A DNA stretch of 64,000 bases from Palsa-504 sp963753225 (GTDB lineage: Bacteria > Actinomycetota > Actinomycetes > Streptosporangiales > Streptosporangiaceae), in contig CAVWBQ010000011.1 of assembly GCA_963753225.1 (NCBI GenBank), positions 62,001 through 126,000 on the forward strand, in the 5' to 3' direction. Below the pieces are notes generated by a model, which saw nothing but the letters and a program-made list of their open reading frames with translations, searched no databases and was not told the DNA's origin. Made by a program: the position numbers and the translations under genes. Positions 27,781-36,027 of the stretch are shown one piece after another (position 1 is the first letter of the stretch; each line of letters starts with the position of its first letter).

Positions 27781-30293
27781 GGCTGGCCGACCGCGCCGGC
27801 CTCTTCATCGCGGGCCGCGGACGCCGGCCGGATTCGGCGCCGGCATTCGATGCGGGCCAGCGCGAACAGCCACGGGCGCAGCTTGGAGGGCTCGGACAGG
27901 CCGCTGAGCGTTGAAGCGGCGATGACGAATGTGTCCTCCAGGGCCCCGGCCGCTTCCGCCGAGTGATGAAGCATCCAATGGCAGTAGCCGTACAGGCCCG
28001 CCGCGTACCTGTCGTACGCCATGACAATGCCCGCCGGGTCTCCCGCCGTGATCGCCGTGACAACCTCGCGGTCGTACTGGACGTCTTTGAGTGACGGTTC
28101 CGGCGCCCGGCTGCTGGATGAATGACCGGTCAGCCTGGCATGCGGGCGTGCGGCGCCGCTAGGAAGCGGCTGCCTGGCAGGCTCGGCGGGAGGCCGGCGG
28201 AAACCGGCCGGAAGCACCCGTCTGGCCGGAGCGGCGGGAGGCCGGCGGAAGCCAGCCGGGAGCACCTGCCCGGCGGCACCGTCAGACGGCTGAGTCTTCC
28301 GGGCGACCAGGGTTTGCTCGGGCGGCGGTATAGCCGCGGCGCCCCGGTCCACCGCCGGATAGGCCTTAGCTGGGTTCTTCTGTATGGCCTGGGTATCGGG
28401 GTGATCGGAGCGCAGTACTAGTTTTTCCCGGTCGGCCAGAGTCTGCTCGAGCAGCGGGATCGCCTCGGCAGCCCGCCCTGCGTCCTCATAGGCCGTGGCC
28501 AGTTTCTTCCGTGTGGCCTGGGTATCGGGGTGATCGGGGCCCAGCACCCGTTCCCGGTCGGCCAGAGTCTGCTCGAGCAGCGGGATCGCCTCGGCGACCC
28601 GGTCCCCGTCCCGGTAGGCAGCGGCGAGGTTACTTCGGGAGTTCAAGGTGCTGGGATGGTCAGGACCCAGCAGCCGCTCTCGTATCTCCAGGTTCAGCTC
28701 GTACAGCCGGGTCGCCTCGGCCGTCCGGCCTGCGTCCTGGTAGGCGCTGGCGAGGTTGTTCTGCGAGATGAGGGTCTCGGGATCACCGGGACCCAGCATT
28801 CGCTGCCGCACGGCCAGGATCTGCTCGAACAGCGGGATCGCCTCGTTGACCCTGCCCGCCGCCAGGTAGGCGGCTGCCAGGCTGTTCCGCGAGTTCAGGG
28901 TGTCGGGATGGTCAGAACCCAGGAGACGCCCGAGGTCCTCGGCCAGTAGCTCGCCGACCGCGATGGCCTGCGGTGTGTTGTCACCCAGTTCAAGTGCGTG
29001 ATAGAACGCGACGAACCGGAGCCGCAGCAGGACCCAGGCCAGTTCTTCATTGATCTCTGCCGCGGGCTCCGCCAGGCTATCCAGCAGCGACGTCACCTGC
29101 TGCAGGATCCCCCTCACGGCCCGGCGATCCTGTGATCCCGCAAGCGCCCGCGAGTACACATCCAGCACGAAGGCGGCCGCCTCATACGCGGCCGTCAACC
29201 GCCCTCTGCGGGCCAGCCCGTTACGGATCACCCGCGCTACCAGGTGGTGCATAACGACGGTCTGGCCATCTAGGCCGAAGGTTAGCAAGGAGCGGCCGCC
29301 GAGCCATTCCAGCACCCGGTCTACCAGGGCCGCCGGCACCAGGCGCCCGCCGCTAGCCAGCACTCCCGCCTGTCCGGCGGAATAGAGCAGCTCGCGGTGA
29401 ATCCCGCCCGGCGACAGCCCGGCCATGATCTCGAGTACCCGAATGCCTACGCCCGTCCGGTCGGCCGCCCGGACCGCCTGCAAGGACAGCAACACCGTCC
29501 GCACCAAACTGAGCGGGTACGGCTGTCCGTCGTCCCGTGTGAGGGAAATGTCGACCGGCATCGCCTGCAGCCGGTCCATATACCACCCGTACCTACCGTG
29601 CTGCCCCGCCATCACCGACGCTGCCAGCGCCAGCGGCAGCGGCAGGTGCCCCAGCGCGGCAGCCACCGTAGCCGCTCCGGCCTCATCATCCAGGCCGGTC
29701 CGCTCGGCCAGGAACGCCGACGCCTCCTCGGCGCTGAATACATCCACCGGGACGACGCTTCCCAGGTTCGCTGTCGACTGCCGATTACTGGTGATCAGTA
29801 CCCTGGCTGTACCGCCGGCCGGAACAAACGCCCGCACGACCTCAGGGTCTGACACATCATCGAACACCAGGAGGCATCGGTCCCCGTCGGTCTCCAGCCA
29901 GTCCCGCAGCGCGACGCCCGCGTCCGCGCCGCCCCGCCTGGAATCGCCGTCGGCCAGCCCGGTGGCCTCGGCCACCGCAGCCAGTCCCGCTAGCAGGCTC
30001 CCGGTGTCCGCGCCGTTGACCCAGGCCACCAGCCGCCAGCCTGATGCCAGCTTCGCCCGCGCGTATGCGGCCGCCAGTTGCGTGGCGCCTAGCCCGTGCA
30101 GCCCTGCCACCGCCTGAATCACCGAAACCTGCGCACCAACGCGGTCCAGCTCCGTCAGCAAGCCGGCCCGGGGCCGGAAACATGACGGCTCCATCGGGAT
30201 ATCACCGACGACGACCTGGTGATTCGTCGCCTCGGGCGGTAGCGGCTCATGGGCCTGCGACGTGCCTCCGACCGTAACCTGATCGCTTACCAT
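27393..30293 (-). CDS. STAND NTPase-TPR protein reading into an ECF sigma-factor region 2
   Basis: From ATG 30293: residues 30-400 are an NB-ARC-like domain with Walker B LLVFDDV (Asp145-146), but the Walker A is GLHGLGAT, with Ala70 where the paralogue has the catalytic lysine. About five TPRs follow (480-700), then a Pro-rich linker with two near-identical VLPAGFRRPPA units. From about residue 740 there is sigma-70 region 2: VTAITAGDPAGIVMAYDRYA, ALEDTFVIAAS and KLRPWLFALARIECRRRI. The nearest possible start codon for a separate sigma factor is a GTG in the Pro-rich linker, so a real fusion is favoured. After region 2 the frame enters 60-bp repeats in the wrong phase and is probably shifted near 27770; residues beyond that are not native. 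Confidence 0.65.
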   Translation of the reverse strand: MVSDQVTVGGTSQAHEPLPPEATNHQVVVGDIPMEPSCFRPRAGLLTELDRVGAQVSVIQAVAGLHGLGATQLAAAYARAKLASGWRLVAWVNGADTGSLLAGLAAVAEATGLADGDSRRGGADAGVALRDWLETDGDRCLLVFDDVSDPEVVRAFVPAGGTARVLITSNRQSTANLGSVVPVDVFSAEEASAFLAERTGLDDEAGAATVAAALGHLPLPLALAASVMAGQHGRYGWYMDRLQAMPVDISLTRDDGQPYPLSLVRTVLLSLQAVRAADRTGVGIRVLEIMAGLSPGGIHRELLYSAGQAGVLASGGRLVPAALVDRVLEWLGGRSLLTFGLDGQTVVMHHLVARVIRNGLARRGRLTAAYEAAAFVLDVYSRALAGSQDRRAVRGILQQVTSLLDSLAEPAAEINEELAWVLLRLRFVAFYHALELGDNTPQAIAVGELLAEDLGRLLGSDHPDTLNSRNSLAAAYLAAGRVNEAIPLFEQILAVRQRMLGPGDPETLISQNNLASAYQDAGRTAEATRLYELNLEIRERLLGPDHPSTLNSRSNLAAAYRDGDRVAEAIPLLEQTLADRERVLGPDHPDTQATRKKLATAYEDAGRAAEAIPLLEQTLADREKLVLRSDHPDTQAIQKNPAKAYPAVDRGAAAIPPPEQTLVARKTQPSDGAAGQVLPAGFRRPPAAPARRVLPAGFRRPPAEPARQPLPSGAARPHARLTGHSSSSRAPEPSLKDVQYDREVVTAITAGDPAGIVMAYDRYAAGLYGYCHWMLHHSAEAAGALEDTFVIAASTLSGLSEPSKLRPWLFALARIECRRRIRPASAARDEEAGAVGQPADADDERRCGRRAVRCDCAVPGGGPAGRCGRRPVRCDCAVPGGGPARRCGRRPVRCDCAVPGGGPARRCGRRPVRCDCAVPGGGPARRCGRRPVRCDCAVPGDQPAGRPDYAVPRDQPADLRPGPRPR
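27481..27758. repeat. 60-bp tandem repeat, about 4.6 units, in the sigma-factor linker
   Basis: The unit begins ACTGCACAGTCGCATCGGAC and recurs every 60 bases at 27481, 27541, 27601, 27661 and 27721, nearly without change until about 27758. Sixty bases equal 20 codons, so unit number can change without shifting the frame. In the sigma frame it encodes SDATVQFRAVGRRGDAGDDL. Degenerate half-units (GGCTGGCTGATCAC) continue on the low-coordinate side at 27422 and 27462. There are no spacers, so it is not a CRISPR array. Confidence 0.9.
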
Positions 30294-30528
30294 CAGGTCA
30301 CGGGTGGCAGCCTGTACATCTGGCTCCGTGTAGTGTCCTGCAGAACGTAGCCGTCGACGGTACGATTCACCATCCGCTCCCGCGCCAAGGATTCCAGAGG
30401 CTGGCCAGGCAGCCGCCGTGACGTGGCGGCTGCCGACATCAACATACCCGCCTCCCCGCCTCAAAGTACTCGCCAGCTCCGCCCCGGAATGGGGGCAGTC
30501 GCAGGGTTAGCCACATGAAATGCGCCGG

Positions 30529-32205
30529 TCACGACCGCAACCTGACCGCGCCCCGCACCCGGGCCAGGACGGCCTTCAGGTCACCATCGTCGAGGATGTA
30601 CGCGACGACGCCGAACGCGATGATCGCGCAGCCGGCCGCGAGCACGGCCAGGGCGACGGCAATCAGCTTGTGATGCAGAGGCACTGCCAGGCTGACGGCC
30701 ACGCCCACCGCGCTGCCTGCCGCGCAGGCGGCCAGCCCGGCCAGCGCCGCATGCCAGGCACCCTGCACCGCGGCCGGGCCGCAGATCTTGCGGGTGGCGA
30801 ACACTAGCGGAATCGCCACCACGGTCTGGCCGATGGTAGTCCCCAGGGCGAGCGCGGCCACCACCATGCGGGCCGGAACCAGCGGAACAAGCACCACGCA
30901 GGCCACGATCACGACCAGCCAACTCCCGGCCACCGCCGCGGCGGCGACCTTGAGCCGTCCGATGACGAACATCACCCGCGACAGGTTCGCGATCACCGCG
31001 ACGCCCGCGATGCCGGGAGCGAACAAGGCAAAGGCCTCGATCAGCTGCGGAACCTGGTCGGGCTGCTTGGCAAGCACATGCGCGGCGGGAACGGCGATCG
31101 CCGCGATCACGGCCGTGCCAAGCCACGACATGAGCAGGATCGCCCGCGTGGACCCAGCGCTGGTCCGGTCGAATTCCGGGCCGTCACGCGCGGACAACAC
31201 GGGGAACGCGCTGACCACGATGGAAACGGCAAGGATCGCAGCGATGGAGTTGAGCACTTGCGTGCCGTAGTTGTATATGACGATCGCGCCGGTCTCCCCG
31301 TACCCGTTGGCCAGCTCAATGGACACCACGCTGGCTACGTCGATGGCGATGAGCTCGATGACGCCGACCAGCGCCAGGCCGCCCGCCCGGCGCGCCACTC
31401 CCGGCGGGAACCGCAGCACAGGCCGGAACTTAAGGCGCAGCCGCCATGTTGGCCGAATGGCCACCACGGCCAGGGCGGCGATGCCCAGCGTGGTGCCTAC
31501 CGACAGAACCAGCTCGGCCGAAAGGGGGAGCTGGGCCAGCGAATGCCCCTTGTTCAAGGGTACGAAGGCGAGATAGCAGGCAATGAGCACCAGGCTGGAG
31601 ATCCCAGGGCCGATGGACGGCGCGGCGAACCGGCGATAGGACTGCAGCAGCCCGTAGAGAACCACCGAGAGCCCGTACAGCAGGGCCTGGGGAGCAAACA
31701 CCTGCAGCATCTCGCGGGTAACGGCGACCACGTCGGCGTGGTTGCAGTGCGCGTTCGGGTTGCTGGGGTTCAGCAGCGAGGCGATCGGCCCGGCGGCCGC
31801 CACTATGACCAGGCATAGCGGCACCACGATGACAAAGGTCCAGGTCAGCAGCGCCGAGGTGATCTGGCCGACCCGCACCTTCTCCGCCGGGTCATGAGCC
31901 GCCCGCTCGGCCGAGCGAGCCAGCACCGGGATCATCGCGCTGGTCAGCGCGCCGCCCAGGATCAGCTGGTACAGGAGATCGGGCACCTGGTTCGCGGTGA
32001 CGTACGCCGTGCCCAGGCAGCTCGCGCCGACGGTCTGGGAGAACACCAGCGTGCGGACCAGGCCCAGTATCCGGGACAGTATCGTAAGGCCAGCGACGAC
32101 GAGGGCGCCGCGGGCGATGCCCGCGGCCAGCCGCGAACCTGGCTCCGGCTCTCCCAGCCCAGAACCAGAACTGGTCCGCACATGCAACTCCTTATCCCCT
32201 TGCAT
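30529..32205 (-). CDS. murJ: Lipid II flippase MurJ/MviN family
   Basis: This protein of about 558 residues has 14 hydrophobic segments and the MATE/MOP-type MurJ start: ARGALVVAGLTILSRILGLVRTL, ANQVPDLLYQLILGGALTSA and VLARSAERA. MurJ moves lipid-linked peptidoglycan precursor across the membrane; actinobacteria often have several, and a copy in a surface-glycan neighbourhood may carry another polyprenyl-linked glycan. The start at ATG 32205 follows GGAGG with 6-base spacing; GTG 32178 with GGAG is an alternative. It is intact, unlike its neighbours, and stands alone between the sigma-factor gene and the PAP2 pseudogene. Confidence 0.82.
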   Translation of the reverse strand: MQGDKELHVRTSSGSGLGEPEPGSRLAAGIARGALVVAGLTILSRILGLVRTLVFSQTVGASCLGTAYVTANQVPDLLYQLILGGALTSAMIPVLARSAERAAHDPAEKVRVGQITSALLTWTFVIVVPLCLVIVAAAGPIASLLNPSNPNAHCNHADVVAVTREMLQVFAPQALLYGLSVVLYGLLQSYRRFAAPSIGPGISSLVLIACYLAFVPLNKGHSLAQLPLSAELVLSVGTTLGIAALAVVAIRPTWRLRLKFRPVLRFPPGVARRAGGLALVGVIELIAIDVASVVSIELANGYGETGAIVIYNYGTQVLNSIAAILAVSIVVSAFPVLSARDGPEFDRTSAGSTRAILLMSWLGTAVIAAIAVPAAHVLAKQPDQVPQLIEAFALFAPGIAGVAVIANLSRVMFVIGRLKVAAAAVAGSWLVVIVACVVLVPLVPARMVVAALALGTTIGQTVVAIPLVFATRKICGPAAVQGAWHAALAGLAACAAGSAVGVAVSLAVPLHHKLIAVALAVLAAGCAIIAFGVVAYILDDGDLKAVLARVRGAVRLRS

Positions 32206-32280
32206 GCCAGGCCTCCGTCCAGTCATACCCTGTCGGCCTAAAGAATCGGATTCAGCTGGAGACCTACCTAGGTAGAACAT

Positions 32281-32589
32281 AGTCCTAGATCAGATGAGCG
32301 CGTAGCCGTCAGGAAAATACACGTGAGGGGCAATGCCGACCTGGATCCGCGTCATCTACCGCTGCTGGCCCGACGGCGTTCCTACGATCCCGCCCGGCAC
32401 GGCGCCGCCCGCCGTGCCAACGTTAGCCGAACACTCGACCAAGCAGATCGCGGCCTGAGGTTGACACAGGGAGTGTCATGCAACCGCCCGGATATGTATC
32501 TATCCAGGAAAGAAGGCTCTCTACTTATGGGGTAATTCTCGCGGCCGAGCCCTGAACGGCAGGAGCTGGCCAGGCCTGAGGGGACAGAG
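32281..32589. other. Divergent intergenic region
   Basis: No supported gene. It separates murJ from the PAP2 gene. A short GACAC-AGGGA-GTGTC dyad lies near 32464-32478, inside TTGACACAGG, which could overlap a -35 element of the rightward promoter. Nothing else stands out. Confidence 0.35.
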
Positions 32590-33295
32590 ATGGATACCAC
32601 GCATCCGGTACGCATCCGGCCTCTGCTGGCCCCTCCCACCCGGCCCTGGGCTGGCGCCTTGCTGGCTGTCTGCGCCGGCCTGGTCGCCGTGCTCGGCGTG
32701 ATCTTCGCGCACCAGACCGCGGCGGACAGGTTCGACCGGGCCGTCGACGCTCCCGTCATCACCTGGTTCGGCCATCATCCGGGCCTGGCCGGACTGGCTG
32801 GCGCTTCCTGGCTCGCTGGTGCCGATGGCCGTGCTGAGCGTGGCCATCGCCGCCGCCTGCCTGCTGGCCGGGCGGCTGAACGGCGCGGTGCTCGCCGTGG
32901 CGGCCGTGCCGGTGGCGGCAGGCATCAGCGACGGACTGCTCAAGCACCTGTTCGACCGCACCTACCTGGGCGTGCTCAGCTACCCGAGCGGGCATACGGC
33001 GACCGTGTTCGCGCTGGCCGCGGCCGTGGCGGTGCTGCTGCTCGCCTCGCCGCCGACGAGGTTGGGACCGCTGTGCGTGCTGCTAGCGGCCGCGGCGTGT
33101 GCCCTAGGCGTCGTGGTCGCCGTCGGCGTCATGGGCCTGGAGTGGCACTACTTCACCGACACCGTGGGCGGTGCCGCCCTCGGCGTGGGCACGGTCTGCG
33201 GGCTCGCGTTCATCCTCGACCTGCCCGTCGTCGCCCGGGCGTTGGCACGGGCCGGCCGACAGCGGCCGACGGCTCAGGCGAAGGCCAGGGTGTAG
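32590..33295 (+). pseudogene. PAP2-family phosphatase, frameshifted
   Basis: Two frames together give a membrane phosphatase of about 235 residues. The 5' frame has a first helix (AGALLAVCAGLVAVLGVIF) and HQTAADRFDRAVDAPV. After a shift near 32800 the second frame carries the three PAP2 motifs: KHLFDRTYLG, YPSGHTATVFA and EWHYFTDTVGG. This family removes phosphate from lipid or polyprenyl pyrophosphates; in this neighbourhood recycling of undecaprenyl pyrophosphate is plausible. All catalytic residues lie in the second frame, but that frame lacks the first helix. The 3' end overlaps the convergent threonine ammonia-lyase gene by 22 bases. Confidence 0.7.
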
Positions 33296-34473
33296 CCGGC
33301 GGCGCGGAGCGCCGCGATGACCTCGCCGCAGTGCGCGGGGCCGCGGGTCTCTACCTGCAGGACCACCTCAACCTCGTCCACGTGCAGCCGCGGGGCCAGT
33401 CGTTCGTGCCCGACATCGAGCACGTTCGCGCCGAGGTCGGCGAGGTCGGCGAGGACCTTGGCGAGGGCTCCGGGCTGGTCCGGCAGCCGGCAGCGGAAGG
33501 CCAGATAGCGGCCTGCCGCGGTCAGGCCGTGCCGGAGCAGCTTGGACAGCAGCAGCGGGTCGATGTTGCCGCCGGAGAGCACCACCACGACCGGCGGGGC
33601 GAAGTCGCGCGGGTGCTCGAGCAGGGCGGCCACCGCGGCCGCCCCGGCCGGCTCCACCACCTGCTTGGCCCGCTCCAGGCAGAGCAGCAGCCCGCGGGAC
33701 AGGCTCTCCTCCGAGACCGTCACCACCCGGGCGGCGTGGCGGGACAGGATACCGAACGGGATGTCACCCGGGCGGCTCACCGCGATGCCGTCCGCCATGG
33801 TGGGCCTGGCCTGTACCGACAGCGGGTGCCCGGCCGCCAGCGAGGCCGGGTACGGCGCGACCGCCTCTGCCTGCGCACCGACCACCTGGATCTCCGGGCC
33901 GAGGCTCTTGACCGCCGTCGTGACGCCGGCCGCGAGACCGCCTCCGCCCACTGGTATCACGATCGTCCGCACCCCGGGGCACTGCTCGGCGATCTCCAGG
34001 CCGACGGTACCCTGCCCCGCCACGATGTCCGGGTGGTCGTAGGGGTGGATGAACACGGCGCCGGTCCGCTCGGCAAAGGCCAGGGCCTCACCGAGCGCGT
34101 CTTCCACGCACGTGCCGTGCAGGATGACGTCCGCACCGTAGCCCTGCGTGGCCTGCACCTTCGGCAGCGGGGCGCCGCCCGGCATGACCACGGTGGCCGC
34201 GCAGCCGAGCCGCCCGGCGGCGAACGCGACCCCCTGGGCGTGGTTGCCCGCGCTGGCCGCGACGACGCCGCGGGCCCGTTCGGCGTCGGAGAGCCTGGCG
34301 ATCCTGAAGTAAGCCCCGCGCACCTTGTATGATCCGGTCCGCTGGAGGTTCTCGCACTTCAGGAACACCGGCCCGGCCACCGTCTCGGACAGCACCCGGG
34401 AGTGGAGCACGGGCGTGTCCGAGATCACATCACGGATAAGCGCGCGGGCCGCGGCCACGTCATCGGAGCTCAC
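33274..34473 (-). CDS. ilvA: Threonine ammonia-lyase (biosynthetic/catabolic, PLP, with C-terminal ACT domain)
   Basis: This 399-residue enzyme deaminates threonine to 2-oxobutanoate for isoleucine synthesis. Visible motifs are the PLP lysine in TGSYKVRGA, the SAGNHAQG loop, the tetraglycine IPVGGGGLAAG and the late VVVLSGGNID. Residues 325-399 form an ACT-like regulatory domain (FRCRLPDQPGALAKVLADLA), as in the short TdcB-like/IlvA1 enzymes with one ACT domain. The start is GTG 34473 (VSSDDVAAARALIRD); an in-frame GTG at 34494 would add seven residues and neither has a strong ribosome binding site. It is divergent from the AAA+ ATPase gene. Confidence 0.85.
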   Translation of the reverse strand: MSSDDVAAARALIRDVISDTPVLHSRVLSETVAGPVFLKCENLQRTGSYKVRGAYFRIARLSDAERARGVVAASAGNHAQGVAFAAGRLGCAATVVMPGGAPLPKVQATQGYGADVILHGTCVEDALGEALAFAERTGAVFIHPYDHPDIVAGQGTVGLEIAEQCPGVRTIVIPVGGGGLAAGVTTAVKSLGPEIQVVGAQAEAVAPYPASLAAGHPLSVQARPTMADGIAVSRPGDIPFGILSRHAARVVTVSEESLSRGLLLCLERAKQVVEPAGAAAVAALLEHPRDFAPPVVVVLSGGNIDPLLLSKLLRHGLTAAGRYLAFRCRLPDQPGALAKVLADLADLGANVLDVGHERLAPRLHVDEVEVVLQVETRGPAHCGEVIAALRAAGYTLAFA

Positions 34474-34585
34474 CGTGCCTGATGTTGTTGCCACGGGATA
34501 GAAGTGTGCCACCCATTCCCGGGTCCGGTGTCCCCGGCCAGAACAGGGCAGATGGTAAAGACCCTGGATCACGACATACTGTCGA

Positions 34586-36014
34586 ATGGTGCAGCAACAC
34601 AGCCAGCATCCTGACGCCAGCCAGCCAGCCACCGCCACCGTCGGAGCGTTGCGCGCCAGCGGCCACACGTACCGCGGCGTCAAGGAAGAGATCAGGGACA
34701 ACCTGCTCGCCATGATGCGGGCGGGTCGGGATCCCTTTCCCGGCATCGTCGGGTTCGGCCAGACCGTCCTGCCCCACCTCGAGCGTGCCCTGATCGCCGG
34801 GCACGACATCATCCTGCTCGGCGAGCGCGGCCAGGGTAAGACCCGGCTGATCCGCACCCTGTCCGGGCTGCTCGACGAGTGGACGCCGACCGTCGCGGGC
34901 TGCGAGATCAACGACCATCCTTACCAGCCGGCCTGCGCGCGGTGCCGCCGGCTGTCCGCCGAGCTTGGCGATGACCTGCCGGTCACCTGGCGACACCGGG
35001 ACGACAGGTACGGCGAGAAACTGGCCACCCCGGACACCAGCGTCGGCGACCTGATCGGCGACATCGACCCGGTCAAGGTGGCCGAGGGCCGCACCCTCGG
35101 TGACCCGGAGACCATCCACTTCGGCCTGGTGCCGAGGACCAACCGCGGCATCTTCTCCCTGAACGAGCTGCCCGACCTCGCCGAGCGGATCCAGGTCTCG
35201 CTGCTGAACGTGCTGGAGGAGCGCGACATCGGCATCCGCGGCTACGCGCTCAGGCTGCCGCTCGACCTGCTGCTCGTGGCCAGCGCGAACCCGGAGGACT
35301 ACACCAACCGCGGACGGATCATCACGCCGCTCAAGGACAGGTTCGGCGCCGAGATCCGCACTCACTACCCGCTGAGCCTGACCGACGAGCTCACCCTGAT
35401 CAGGCAGGAAGCTGACATCTGGACGGCTGCGGAGCTCCCCGACCACCTGGTGGAGGTGATCGCCAGGTTCACCCGGGGGGTGCGCGAGTCGCCCGCCGTC
35501 GACGCGCGCTCCGGAGTCTCCGCGCGGTTCGCCATCGCCGCGGCGGAAAGCGCGGCCGCGTCCGCGGTGCGCCGGTCGGCGCTGGCCGGGGCGGCCGAGA
35601 CGCCGGTCGCCCGGGTGTGTGACCTGCCCGCCGTGGTCAGCACGCTGCGGGGCAAGGTCGAGTTCGAGGTCAGCGAGGAAGGGCGCGAGGAGGAGGTGCT
35701 CGGCGCGATGCTGCGCCGGGCGATCGCGGAGGTGTTCCGGTCCCGGCTGGGCAGCGTGGACCTTTCCGGCCTGCTCGCCAAGTTCGAGGACGGCGGCACG
35801 GTCGAGTCTGGCGAGCTGGTGGCCGCCACCGACCTGCTGCAGCGGGTCGGTGACGTCTCCCGGGCTGGCCAGGATCATGGCCCGGCTGGGCATGGAGGGC
35901 GGCGAGTCCTTCGGGCAGGCGGCGGCGGCGGTGGAGTTCGCCCTCGAAGGGCTGTACCTGATGCGCCGCCTGTCCAAGGACAGCGAGGGCGGCACCAGCG
36001 TGTACGGGAGCTAG
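34586..36014 (+). pseudogene. MoxR/magnesium-chelatase-type AAA+ ATPase, frameshifted near the 3' end
   Basis: The frame from 34586 encodes an AAA+ protein with Walker A LLGERGQGKTRL, the chelatase-type insert, a Walker B-like GIFSLNELPDL, and LLVASANPEDYTNRGRIITP (sensor 1). Near 35862 one extra base (GACGTCTCCCGGG for an expected GACGTCCCCGGG) shifts the frame. The proper C-terminus, PGLARIMARLGMEGGESFGQ to SVYGS at 36014, lies in another frame. Expected length is about 475 residues. With the VWA partner 13 bases downstream it should form a chaperone-like complex of the MoxR/VWA kind. This pair is widely conserved in actinobacteria, so a sequence error is as likely as decay. Confidence 0.78.
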
Positions 36015-36027
36015 GAGCGTTATTTCC

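Noticed and set aside
32323..32535. A 70-residue protein before the PAP2 gene
   Set aside because: Arginine-rich composition, no ribosome binding site and no recognisable domain; typical of a chance frame in GC-rich DNA.
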